DNA from: an uncultured Bacteroidales bacterium
Lineage (GTDB): Bacteria; Bacteroidota; Bacteroidia; Bacteroidales; Bacteroidaceae
Reading direction: 5' to 3'
Assembly: GCA_902801325.1 (NCBI GenBank)
Contig: CADCHQ010000021.1
Span: forward strand, 1-58,080
DNA: 58,080 bases
The position numbers and the translations under genes were made by a program. The notes beneath the pieces were generated by a model, which was not told the origin of the DNA, did not search any database, and saw only the letters and a program-made list of their open reading frames with translations. Below, one piece after another: positions 9,291 through 16,756 of this stretch. How positions within the stretch are numbered: the first letter of the stretch is position 1; each line of letters starts with the position of its first letter.

Positions 9291-9396
9291 ATGACCCTAG
9301 GCTTTATTGCAGAACCCCTAGGCCTTATCGCAGAAGCCCTAGGCCTTATTGCCGAAACCCTTAGGGCTTATTTTAGAACCCCTAGGCCTTATCTCA
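9291..9396. repeat. 21-nt periodic array 1 (five units)
   Basis: Five successive units close to GAACCCCTAGGCCTTATCGCA; four are 21 nt and one is 22 nt. The array fills the divergent intergenic region (9206-9514) between the sigma operon and pyrE. The same unit is found at 17719-17850 and 56195-56427. Apart from this array and the two promoters I see nothing else in the gap. Confidence 0.85.
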
Positions 9397-9478
9397 TTTA
9401 TGCCCTTGTTTGGGCGATATCTTCAATGCAGACATGCAAAAAAACAAAGTTTTTCCAAAGCATTTAAAGATTATTTTG

Positions 9479-9486
9479 TACCTTTG
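9479..9486 (+). promoter_or_regulatory. -7 element of pyrE
   Basis: TACCTTTG, 28 nt before the ATG at 9515. Confidence 0.65.
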
Positions 9487-9514
9487 CGGTTGTTTTCTTT
9501 TTAAAGATAAGCGT

Positions 9515-10147
9515 ATGAAGACATTGGAGAAAATCTTTGCAGCTAAGCTGTTGAATATCAAGGCAATCAAGTTGCAACCTAATAATCCCTTTACTTGGGC
9601 ATCGGGCTGGAAGAGCCCCTTCTATTGTGATAATCGTAAGACTCTGTCGTACCCCGAACTGCGTTCGTTCGTGAAGTTGGAAACGGCTCGCATCGTCATG
9701 GAGCGCTTCCCAGAAGTGGAGGCCGTTGCCGGTGTGGCCACTGGTGCCATTCCACAAGGGGCTTTGGTGGCCGACGTGCTGGGCAAACCCTTCGTGTACG
9801 TGCGTTCGAAACCCAAGGATCACGGACTGGAGAACCTGATAGAGGGTGAACTGAAGCCCGGAATGAAGGTTGTGGTCATCGAAGACCTTATCTCGACGGG
9901 TGGAAGCAGTCTGAAGGCTGTGGAGGCCATCCGCAACAACGGTTGCGACGTCATCGGTATGGTGGCTGCCTACACCTATGGTTTCGAGGAGGCTGAGAAG
10001 GCCTTCAAGAAGGCTGGCGTGACCCTGATTACGCTGACTAACTACGAGGCTGTGGTGAGTGAGGCCTTGCGCATCGGTTATATCTCGGAGAGCGACATCG
10101 ACCTCCTGAACGACTGGCGTCGCGATCCTGCGAATTGGGAGGTGTAG
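9515..10147 (+). CDS. pyrE: Orotate phosphoribosyltransferase
   Basis: 210 residues, the usual size. PyrE joins orotate and PRPP to give orotidine 5'-phosphate in de novo UMP synthesis in the cytosol. Visible features are the orotate-binding N-terminus (TWASGWKSPFYCDNRKTLSY), the loop region around KPKDHG, and the PRPP-binding motif VVVIEDLISTGGS at about 118-130. A start at 9410 is open upstream, but the ATG at 9515 begins exactly at the family N-terminus (MKTLEKIFAAKLL) and lies behind the promoter at 9479-9486. The SRPBCC-fold gene 117 nt downstream may be co-transcribed. Confidence 0.95.
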   Translation: MKTLEKIFAAKLLNIKAIKLQPNNPFTWASGWKSPFYCDNRKTLSYPELRSFVKLETARIVMERFPEVEAVAGVATGAIPQGALVADVLGKPFVYVRSKPKDHGLENLIEGELKPGMKVVVIEDLISTGGSSLKAVEAIRNNGCDVIGMVAAYTYGFEEAEKAFKKAGVTLITLTNYEAVVSEALRIGYISESDIDLLNDWRRDPANWEV

Positions 10148-10262
10148 AGACCCTCTCTATCTACCCTCCGTCGCAAGCTCCCCAATCGCTAACGCCTGAC
10201 TCGCGATTGCCCTTAAAGGGCGAGAAATAATTAAAATGTAAATCGTCAATTCGTCAAATATA
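10148..10262. repeat. Degenerate palindromic repeat followed by short tandem repeats
   Basis: ACCCTCCGTCGCAAGCTCCCCAA-like sequence and CGATTGCCCTTAAAGGGCGAG match the ends of the full-length palindromic element; the middle is reduced. It is followed at once by AT-rich units (CGTCAATTCGTCAAAT) that run up to the next start codon. Confidence 0.6.
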
Positions 10263-10263
10263 T

Positions 10264-10746
10264 ATGACCAAATACGAAAGTTCTGTTAAGAAGATATTTG
10301 CCCCTGTGGGCAACGTCTATGCCAAGTTGTCGGACCTGAACAACCTCAGTGTGATACAGGACAGGTTGACTGACCCTAACTTTGAGCAGATGGCCCGTCA
10401 GCAGGCTGGCGACAAGGTGAGTGACGATCAGTTTGAGCGGATTCGCGACATCGTGGCCAAGTTGCAGTTCGACCGCGATTCTGTGACCACCGACGCAGGA
10501 CCTATCGGCAGCGTGAGCCTGCGCATCATCGAGCGCGAAGACCCGAAGTTGGTAAAGTTCGAGACCGAGGGTTCTCCCGTACAGGCAAACCTGTGGATTC
10601 AACTGTTGCCTGCCTCTGAGACGCAGTGTGCCATGAAGGTAACGTTGGGTGCCGACCTGAACTTCTTCATGAAACAGATGTTGAAGGGTAAGTTGCAGGA
10701 TGGCGTGGAACGTCTGGCCGACATGCTGGCGATGCTGCCGTATTAA
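10264..10746 (+). CDS. SRPBCC/START-like fold protein
   Basis: 160 residues, cytosolic, no signal peptide. The pattern fits the SRPBCC ligand-binding fold: an N-terminal strand (KYESSVKKIFAPVGNVYAKL), a middle of beta strands (GSVSLRIIEREDPKLVKFET, ANLWIQLLPASETQCAMKVT), and a long C-terminal helix (FMKQMLKGKLQDGVERLADM). Small stand-alone proteins of this kind are common in Bacteroidales and their ligand is not known. It follows pyrE on the same strand and may share its transcript, which does not by itself imply a role in pyrimidine synthesis. Confidence 0.75.
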   Translation: MTKYESSVKKIFAPVGNVYAKLSDLNNLSVIQDRLTDPNFEQMARQQAGDKVSDDQFERIRDIVAKLQFDRDSVTTDAGPIGSVSLRIIEREDPKLVKFETEGSPVQANLWIQLLPASETQCAMKVTLGADLNFFMKQMLKGKLQDGVERLADMLAMLPY

Positions 10747-10784
10747 GGGGCCCAGCGCGAAGCAAGCTTCGCTAATGAAGAATT

Positions 10785-10925
10785 AAAGCCTCTCCCTAGC
10801 CCAACCTCCGTCGCGAGTGGGGACTCGCTCCCCTTTGTGGGGCCGTAGTGACATTCTTGGACGAGCCAAGCGACAAGTCGATTACAGTCATTACTCTAAA
10901 GACCCCAATCGCCTCAAGAGAGGGA
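10785..10925. repeat. Full-length palindromic dispersed repeat, copy B
   Basis: CCTCCGTCGCGAGTGGGGAC, CTCCCCTTTGTGGGGCCGTAGTGACATT, then ACTCTAAAGACCCCAATCGCC. Copies A and C share the same order. It lies between the SRPBCC gene and the lipoprotein gene. Confidence 0.8.
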
Positions 10926-10937
10926 AATTATAGTCCA

Positions 10938-11549
10938 ATGATAAAGTCTATTTGTGTATCATATAGTAGAGGAGTTACTCCTCCCCTTTGGGGGAGGAAG
11001 GGAAGGGTTCTTTGCTTCTTTCTTTGCCTGCTTTTTTCTTGTGTGTCTTGCAACGATGAGATGGTGAGTAATAAATATTGTTCGTTGCCGGCACGCTTCA
11101 CGTTTACGCCTGTCAATAGCATATCACAACTTTACACTTCGTGCGAATCGATGGGGGAATGGTGCACTATCCACGCGACGGGCAATAAGTTCCTCTTTAC
11201 GAAGGCTAATGGTTCTCAGGGCGAGGCAAATCGTACGGCTGTTGACGGTTATACGGGTTTTTACATGGGTTTAGCTGGTTTTATCGTGGGTCTGCCTAAC
11301 ATCCCCGAACTTGGCGAAACCCGATCCGTTGTCACTTGCTATGATTTGGCCTGTCGCAATTGTTATGATGAGGCCTATGTTGCTCGCAGTCTGACCTTGC
11401 AAGAAGGGGGACTTGCCTACTGCTCACGTTGCCATCGCACGTACGACCTGAACAATACGGGGCAGGTGAGTCAGGGTGATGCAGGCAAGGCGCTCTACCG
11501 CTATCGTGTGTATTACGGAAACAACACGTTGGCCATCAATAATCGATAG
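10938..11549 (+). CDS. CxxC-containing lipoprotein
   Basis: 203 residues from the ATG at 10938. The hydrophobic segment VLCFFLCLLFSCVSC is a probable lipoprotein signal with several cysteines at the lipobox end. The mature part carries two CxxC pairs, CRNC and CSRC (in LAYCSRCHRTYDLNNTG), which suggests a small zinc-ribbon or Rieske-like fold; no histidine pair typical of a true Rieske cluster is seen. The first about 24 residues are partly encoded by a palindromic repeat (10971-11010), and no start codon lies between that repeat and the signal segment, so the native N-terminus was probably replaced. Function unknown. Confidence 0.7.
   Translation: MIKSICVSYSRGVTPPLWGRKGRVLCFFLCLLFSCVSCNDEMVSNKYCSLPARFTFTPVNSISQLYTSCESMGEWCTIHATGNKFLFTKANGSQGEANRTAVDGYTGFYMGLAGFIVGLPNIPELGETRSVVTCYDLACRNCYDEAYVARSLTLQEGGLAYCSRCHRTYDLNNTGQVSQGDAGKALYRYRVYYGNNTLAINNR
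10971..11010. repeat. Short palindromic element in the lipoprotein start region
   Basis: GGAGTTACTCCTCCCC TTTG GGGGAGGAAGGGAAGGGTT-type palindrome, translated as RGVTPPLWGRKGRV just before the signal peptide core. Confidence 0.7.
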
Positions 11550-11565
11550 GAAGAGAAAATAATCA

Positions 11566-11729
11566 TTATCTCTGGCTTCGCCGAAGATAAGATGCGCCTC
11601 GGCATTGACGTCATAAAATGGGTGACAGCTATGCTGTCTATGTCTTCGACATTCATCCCACCTATTTGCCATAAATATCATGCTAGGTATGTATTTCTGC
11701 CACATAGGCGGAATTTTCACCCATTTTAT
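11566..11729. ncRNA. Highly structured spacer, possible structured RNA or small mobile element
   Basis: A perfect 13-bp inverted repeat (11613-11625 with 11717-11729) encloses three further hairpins: CAGC-TAT-GCTG at 11626-11636, ATGTC-TTC-GACAT at 11640-11652, and an arm of about 20 pairs with four mismatches formed by about 11658-11677 and 11691-11710. A separate hairpin (11566-11590) precedes it. This resembles a multi-arm junction. It ends at the -33 element of the tRNA-Leu promoter. I recognise no RNA family. Confidence 0.45.
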
Positions 11730-11760
11730 TTGGCATTGCGCTCGGCTTTCATTATCTTTG
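11729..11760 (+). promoter_or_regulatory. Promoter of tRNA-Leu
   Basis: TTTG (11729-11732), 20 nt, TATCTTTG (11753-11760). The spacer contains GCTCGGCTTTCAT, similar to the spacers of the promoters at 15898-15929 and 42821-42851. Confidence 0.75.
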
Positions 11761-11773
11761 CAGCCGAATTGCT

Positions 11774-11857
11774 GCCCAGATGGTGGAATTGGTAGACACG
11801 AGGGACTTAAAATCCCTTGGCCTAACAGCCGTACGGGTTCGAGTCCCGTTCCGGGCA
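11774..11857 (+). tRNA. tRNA-Leu, anticodon UAA
   Basis: 84 nt with a long variable arm as in class II tRNAs. Anticodon loop CTTAAAA gives UAA; the T loop is TTCGAGT within ACGGG/CCCGT. The acceptor stem GCCCAGA/TCCGGGC pairs except for an A-C at the fifth pair. CCA is not encoded (ACAA follows). Confidence 0.93.
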
Positions 11858-11862
11858 CAATG

Positions 11863-11902
11863 AAAGAAGCCTCGTTGCTCAGTGCAACGGGGCTTTCTTT
11901 TT
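11863..11902 (+). terminator. Rho-independent terminator after tRNA-Leu
   Basis: AAAGAAGCC-T-CGTTGC pairs with GCAACG-G-GGCTTTCTTT around a TCAGT loop, followed by a T-rich run. Confidence 0.8.
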
Positions 11903-11926
11903 ATAGTTCCCTTTATAATCCCCAAA

Positions 11927-12025
11927 GTCCCTCCCCACTCGAGGGGGAGATGCAGGGAGAGGTTCCATATAAAAAAGATTAGAGATCAGGGAAGCCCTAA
12001 TCTCTAATCCTTAATCTTTAGTCAC
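11927..12025. repeat. Palindromic element plus TAATC-type tandem repeats
   Basis: AAGTCCCTCCCCACTCGAGGGGGAG begins a short palindromic element. It is followed at 11970-12022 by repeated AGATTAGAGAT/TAATCTCTAATCCTTAATC units. This is another palindrome-plus-tandem composite, at the 3' side of the minus-strand gene ending at 12096. Confidence 0.6.
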
Positions 12026-12095
12026 TTACGTGACCTTGAGCTATGCTCGAGCTCGTTCCCGTTCGAACAAGCCCAAGCAAACTCGGTCTTGTTTC

Positions 12096-15000
12096 TTACT
12101 TAACCACGATCTTCTTGCCGTTGATGATGTACAGGCCCTTGACAGCCTTCTGTACACGCTGGCCAGCCAGGTTGTAGATAGCGCTGGGCTTGTTGGCAGT
12201 TGCATCAGCTGCAATGCTTTCGATAGCATCGTAGTCAGAACCTGCATAGAACAGCTTGAAGTTGTCGGCTGCAATCCAGTTGGCATTGGTTTCCTTCACG
12301 AAGAGACCAACGGTGAGTACGGTCTTACCATCGCTCTGGAATGTTACCTGATAGCGTGCGGGAGCAGCACCAGAAACACCTTCAGGAACACCCATAGGAG
12401 TTTCCCAAGAGTTGGTGCCGTCGGTAACGGTCAGGTTCACACCCTGGATACCACCTTCGGGGTAACCCATCTGACGAGTTGCATGACCCTCGGCCTGCAG
12501 GATATAAGTACCCTGAGGCAGAGCAGCACCCAGCTTCTGGCTGATAGCACCATCGGTGAGGACAGCACCACTGCGCCAGCACTCGATGAACTGGTCGAGC
12601 GTTACACGTTCTTCCTCAGGCAGAGTACCTTCGGGGTCGTTGGTGTAGGTGCTGTTGTTCTGGTAACCATTGTTCTGGCCCAGAGCGTCTACTGTCCAGT
12701 AGTTAGCATTACCACCATTGAAGTCGGGGTTGAAGAGGATAGCAGTAATGTCAACGGGCTCTTCAGCAGTAGCTGACTCAACACCGTCCTGACCCATTAC
12801 ATAGCTAATCCATGTAGCGGGCAGACCGTCGATCCAACCCTGAATTTGCTCGTTGCTTTCGAACTGCTCGCTGCTGACAGCTTCACCAACTTCGTCAAGC
12901 ATAGCCTCGAAGGTCTGATCAGAACTGCTGATACCTGCTTCTACGGCTCCGGCATACTTCGTATCGTAAACGCCAACAATGTCCATAAGCTTTTCAGCCA
13001 GAGCCAAACCAGCCTCGGCATACTCCATAGCCCCTATCAGCTGGTCGATAACAGCGGTCAGGGCAGTTTCGCCATCGCTGGCCTTAGCAGACTCAGCGGC
13101 ATTAACAGCGTCGTTCAACTTTTCACTGGCAACAGCATATCTATCAACCTTGCCTTCCTCAATCATCTGAGCGGCCTGGTCCTTGAGAGCTACGAGTTGC
13201 TCATAGAGACCGCTTGTGCTCTTACCATAGTAGTAAATCTCGAACTGGCTCCAGATGCTCCATGCGTTGTCGAGCACCTCACCATCGTTGCGAACACCAA
13301 AGGTCAGGCTACCATCGTTAACCAGATAGGTAGAAACCTCACATGCATAAGTGTCATCGAGATTGAAAGCAATCTCAGCAGACTCCATGCTGTTGGGAAC
13401 CCAAATGCCTGAACCCTCTACGGTCACGTTGCCATCCTCGTCTTTTTCAGTGGCGATGGTCTCAGCATAGCCAGCATAAGGAGCAGCGTCAGCTTCGATG
13501 GCACCAGCGGCTTGGTTGACAACAGGAGTCTTGTTGCTACCTGCTACGAGGTAGGTCAGGATCTCGTCTGTGCCACTCTGATAGCTATCGTAGTTAGCAG
13601 CGTTGTCGGTGGTACGATAGAAGGCCTTAGCCTTAACAACATACTTACCGGCAGGCATGTTCTCAATGGTCTGTGTGAGAACGAAGGTATTGTGGAATAC
13701 CTCGCCAGTGTGGGCTCTAACAGTCCAACCCTTGTCGCAAGTCCAACCGTCCTTGGTATTGTTTTCGTATCCCATGTTGATACCCAGAGCGGTAGCGGGA
13801 ACGGGCTTCTCCTCAGTTGCGGTGGGCAGAGCAGCTCTAACAGCACCTACGATGAACTCGTTGTAACCGGCAATCCACTCGTTGATCTGTTCGGTGGTAG
13901 CGGTACCATCTTCGTAAGCGTCATTGTACTCGTCATACTTCCCAGACACTTGTTCGCCAAGACCTTCGATTCCTGCATAAGCGGTAGCATCAGCCTCGGC
14001 ATGGTTGATCAGGTTCTTCAGGCTCTTGTAATCGTTTGCAGATGCCTTCCAAGCCTCCAGAGCAGCAACTGCTGTTTCGTAAGCGGCCTTGTAGTCAGCG
14101 TCGATGTCGTCGATGGCAGCGCGAGCCTCGTCAATTGCAGTTTCAAGGTTCTCCTTGACGGTAGCATTGGCCATGACTTCATCGATGTCATAGGTGTAGT
14201 CATAGTCCTCGAGGAATTCTTCCAGGGTAATCTGGTAAGGATCAACGGGACCGTAGTAGGTCAGTGTGAAGTTGTCGGCAGCAATCCAGTTGGCAGAAGT
14301 GTTGCGTGTGCGCAGACCCAGAACCAGGTCACCACCTGTAGAGGCGAAGTTCACCTCGAAGTGTTCGGGCTTTTCATTGCCAGTGTGGATCTCAGTGTAC
14401 TTGTCAATTTCACCACCAGTTGCGAAGAGTTGAACACCCGTTACAGGGTTCTCAGCGGACTGCCACTGCTGAACAGCGATGCAGTCAACGGTGAACTGAT
14501 ACTTACCAGCGGGCAGGTACTGAACCGTCTGCTGCAATTCGGCATTGCCCAGAGTGCTGAAGGTACGATCAGGATTGAAGGAGGTACCGTTGTTAGCCCA
14601 TGCTTCAATGAACTTGTTGATTTGCACATCTCCATTGGTGTAGCTTGCACCTTGGTAACCGATGTTGGTGGCATTTGTACCACTCTTGAAGGTGCATACC
14701 CAACCATTGATGTTACCCTCAAATGTGGGATTTACCAGCATGGAAGTGAAGTCGACTGGATTATCGGGAGCTGCGTCCTTACCCAGTTCGGCAACCTTGG
14801 CCTCCATGTATGCACGATGCAAGGGTTCGTAGGCTGCTTTCAGGGCTTCGAGGTCAGAACCGTTATACACAGAAGTGTACTGCTCATAGTCAACCTCCAG
14901 ACCTTCGTCCACGATAGCTACAGCCAAGTTGTAGAGTGCAAGTTTGGCCTCGTAAACCTCGAACAAAGCAGCCATAGACTCGGCTGCACTGGGGTCGAAA

Positions 15001-15596
15001 CCTTCAACAGCTACAAACTGCCATTCAACATTGGAAGCTGTTTTTGCGGCATTGAAGACTACAGGCGCGCCAGAACCTTGACCAGCAGCATACTCACTGC
15101 CGTCGGTATTGAAACCCTGATCGGGAAGAGACTGCCAATAGTAGTTACCGTTAGCAGTTTTGGTGAGGTTCCAGTACCAGCTGGCCTGAGCGTTACGGTC
15201 AACAAAACCATGTTCCACACCATCGCGGAACAAATAGGTTCCAGTGAAAGAACGAGCTCCACCGGCTCCATTGACAGTCTGCGATTTGGCGGGATTCAGT
15301 CTTATCTTAACTGCGCCAGGGTAGAACTCTTCCTCCTCCTCGGACATTGGTTCAACGACAATCTCTAGATGGGGCTGACCGTCAGTTTCCAGAGAAATCT
15401 GAGTGCTCCAGCTGTTGGCGCCAGTCACGAACTGACCACAACCTACGTTGTAGAGGTAATAGAGCGTGGTGCCGTCGGCCACGTAGTCAATCTTCTCATA
15501 AGGAGAATCGGGAGCTACGGGAGCTGTCCACGTCTGTGCCTGCATGCCAATGGCCATCAGAGCCATGGCAAACAATGAAAGTAATTTTTTCTTCAT
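12096..15596 (-). CDS. Large modular secreted protein with three jelly-roll-like repeats and a C-terminal sorting tail
   Basis: 1166 residues. A signal peptide (KKKLLSLFAMALMAIGMQAQ) is followed by three related beta-sandwich modules that recall carbohydrate-binding domains: about 280-450 (NPTFEGNINGW, ANWIAADNFTLTYYG), about 600-760 (GYENNTKDGW) and about 950-1120 (NPDFNGGNANYW, ANWIAADNFKLFYAG). Helical linkers between them, such as EQLVALKDQAAQMIEEGKVD, resemble FIVAR-type spacers. The C-terminus (IYNLAGQRVQKAVKGLYIIN, GKKIVVK) is the short tail common on Prevotella secreted proteins and probably acts in type IX secretion. It is likely exported to the cell surface for glycan binding. No catalytic domain is recognisable. 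Codon use gives a long open frame on the opposite strand, which I take as a shadow. Confidence 0.8.
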   Translation of the reverse strand: MKKKLLSLFAMALMAIGMQAQTWTAPVAPDSPYEKIDYVADGTTLYYLYNVGCGQFVTGANSWSTQISLETDGQPHLEIVVEPMSEEEEEFYPGAVKIRLNPAKSQTVNGAGGARSFTGTYLFRDGVEHGFVDRNAQASWYWNLTKTANGNYYWQSLPDQGFNTDGSEYAAGQGSGAPVVFNAAKTASNVEWQFVAVEGFDPSAAESMAALFEVYEAKLALYNLAVAIVDEGLEVDYEQYTSVYNGSDLEALKAAYEPLHRAYMEAKVAELGKDAAPDNPVDFTSMLVNPTFEGNINGWVCTFKSGTNATNIGYQGASYTNGDVQINKFIEAWANNGTSFNPDRTFSTLGNAELQQTVQYLPAGKYQFTVDCIAVQQWQSAENPVTGVQLFATGGEIDKYTEIHTGNEKPEHFEVNFASTGGDLVLGLRTRNTSANWIAADNFTLTYYGPVDPYQITLEEFLEDYDYTYDIDEVMANATVKENLETAIDEARAAIDDIDADYKAAYETAVAALEAWKASANDYKSLKNLINHAEADATAYAGIEGLGEQVSGKYDEYNDAYEDGTATTEQINEWIAGYNEFIVGAVRAALPTATEEKPVPATALGINMGYENNTKDGWTCDKGWTVRAHTGEVFHNTFVLTQTIENMPAGKYVVKAKAFYRTTDNAANYDSYQSGTDEILTYLVAGSNKTPVVNQAAGAIEADAAPYAGYAETIATEKDEDGNVTVEGSGIWVPNSMESAEIAFNLDDTYACEVSTYLVNDGSLTFGVRNDGEVLDNAWSIWSQFEIYYYGKSTSGLYEQLVALKDQAAQMIEEGKVDRYAVASEKLNDAVNAAESAKASDGETALTAVIDQLIGAMEYAEAGLALAEKLMDIVGVYDTKYAGAVEAGISSSDQTFEAMLDEVGEAVSSEQFESNEQIQGWIDGLPATWISYVMGQDGVESATAEEPVDITAILFNPDFNGGNANYWTVDALGQNNGYQNNSTYTNDPEGTLPEEERVTLDQFIECWRSGAVLTDGAISQKLGAALPQGTYILQAEGHATRQMGYPEGGIQGVNLTVTDGTNSWETPMGVPEGVSGAAPARYQVTFQSDGKTVLTVGLFVKETNANWIAADNFKLFYAGSDYDAIESIAADATANKPSAIYNLAGQRVQKAVKGLYIINGKKIVVK

Positions 15597-15648
15597 TGGT
15601 TTTTAGGATTTAGTTAGTAATAAGTTAATTATAATCATATTTGGCTGG

Positions 15649-15656
15649 CAAATATA
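15649..15656 (-). promoter_or_regulatory. -7 element of the modular secreted protein gene
   Basis: TATATTTG on the minus strand, about 53 nt before the ATG at 15596. The gap 15597-15934 holds this promoter, the rsmA promoter, and a short GATGC/GCATC hairpin near 15670; I see nothing else. Confidence 0.6.
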
Positions 15657-15897
15657 CGAAAAAATCATGATGCACCAAGCATCGTTACGTTTTTTAACTA
15701 ATTTAACTGTTTGATTTGGCTTTTTAAGGGTCTTTTATATATAAATTATGGTATGTACGTGCGTGCGAGAGGGGGATTAGAAGTCAATGCGAGCATTTCT
15801 TCGTCTTTATTTCAATAAAAATGTTTTTCCTCTCGCTTAATCGTCAGTCTCTGACTATCGTCTTAGATAGGCTACACCTTGGAAAATTACAAATGTA

Positions 15898-15929
15898 TTT
15901 GCTTTTTCGCTCGGTTTGCACTATCTTTG
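15898..15929 (+). promoter_or_regulatory. Promoter of rsmA, probably leaderless
   Basis: TTTG (15898-15901), 20 nt, TATCTTTG (15922-15929). The ATG at 15935 is only 5 nt past the -7 box, so transcription should begin at or next to the start codon. The preceding GATAGGCTACACCTTGGAAA and the spacer GCTCGGTTTGCAC also occur at 42788-42851. Confidence 0.75.
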
Positions 15930-15934
15930 CAGTC

Positions 15935-16756
15935 ATGATGCAGAAAGTTAAACCCAAGAAGTTCCTTGGTCAGCATTTCCTGACCGACCTTGCAACGGCT
16001 CGTCGCATTGCCGATACGGTGGATGCGTGCCCCGACTTGCCCGTCCTGGAAGTGGGGCCTGGCATGGGTGTGATGACGCAGTATCTCATGCCCAAACCAC
16101 GGGAACTGAAGGTTGTGGAGATTGACTTCGAGTCAGTGCGCTATCTGCGCGAACATTTCCCCCAACTGGAGGAGAACATTATCGAAGACGATTTCCTGAC
16201 CATGCATCTCGAACGAACCTTCCAAGGACGTCCTTTCGTCCTTACGGGAAACTATCCCTACAACATTTCCTCACAGATATTCTTCAAGATGCTGGAGTAT
16301 CGCCATCTCATCCCTTGCTGTACAGGCATGATACAGAAGGAAGTGGCCGAACGACTGGCCGCTCGACCAGGTGGCAAGACGTATGGCATACTTTCGGTGC
16401 TCGTTCAGGCTTGGTATGATGTTGAGTATCTGTTCACCGTCGAACCTGGAGTCTTCAATCCTCCTCCAAAGGTCCGTTCGGCTGTCGTATGCCTAAAGCG
16501 TAACGAAGTTGAACAGTTGGATTGTGACGAGCGTCTGTTTCGTAGGGTAGTGAAGACTACCTTCAACCAGCGTCGCAAGACCTTACGCAACAACATCCGT
16601 CCTCTCCTGTCGGAGTTAGGTATCGATGGCACGGAACTTCTGCAGGACGATTTCTTTAACCAGCGTCCCGAACAACTGAGCGTTCAAGACTTTATAAACC
16701 TGACGCGAAGCTTGAGTGAACTGTGTAGCCCGAGTAATCAGAATAATCCGAGATGA
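15935..16756 (+). CDS. rsmA: 16S rRNA (adenine1518/1519-N6)-dimethyltransferase
   Basis: 273 residues. RsmA (KsgA) dimethylates two adjacent adenosines in helix 45 of 16S rRNA during small-subunit maturation, using SAM. Seen here: the N-terminal KKFLGQHFL, the SAM-binding motif EVGPGMG at about 38-44, VEIDFESV, EDDFL, and the catalytic NYPYNISS at about 105-112; the C-terminal domain is complete. ATG codons at 15935 and 15938 are both possible; longer upstream reading would include the promoter and is rejected. The stop overlaps the next start by 4 nt (ATGA). Confidence 0.95.
   Translation: MMQKVKPKKFLGQHFLTDLATARRIADTVDACPDLPVLEVGPGMGVMTQYLMPKPRELKVVEIDFESVRYLREHFPQLEENIIEDDFLTMHLERTFQGRPFVLTGNYPYNISSQIFFKMLEYRHLIPCCTGMIQKEVAERLAARPGGKTYGILSVLVQAWYDVEYLFTVEPGVFNPPPKVRSAVVCLKRNEVEQLDCDERLFRRVVKTTFNQRRKTLRNNIRPLLSELGIDGTELLQDDFFNQRPEQLSVQDFINLTRSLSELCSPSNQNNPR

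Noticed and set aside
9410..9514. Longer N-terminus of pyrE
   Set aside because: It would include the TACCTTTG promoter, and the family N-terminus begins at the ATG at 9515.
10938..11549. Rieske iron-sulfur protein
   Set aside because: Two CxxC pairs are present, but the CxH signatures of a true Rieske centre are missing.
13512..15368. Long open frame antisense to the modular secreted protein gene
   Set aside because: The opposite strand has a signal peptide, domain repeats and a sorting tail; the antisense frame shows no domain and is a codon-bias shadow. The same applies to long antisense frames at 40189-41172, 43026-44537, 46874-48055 and 54026-55264.
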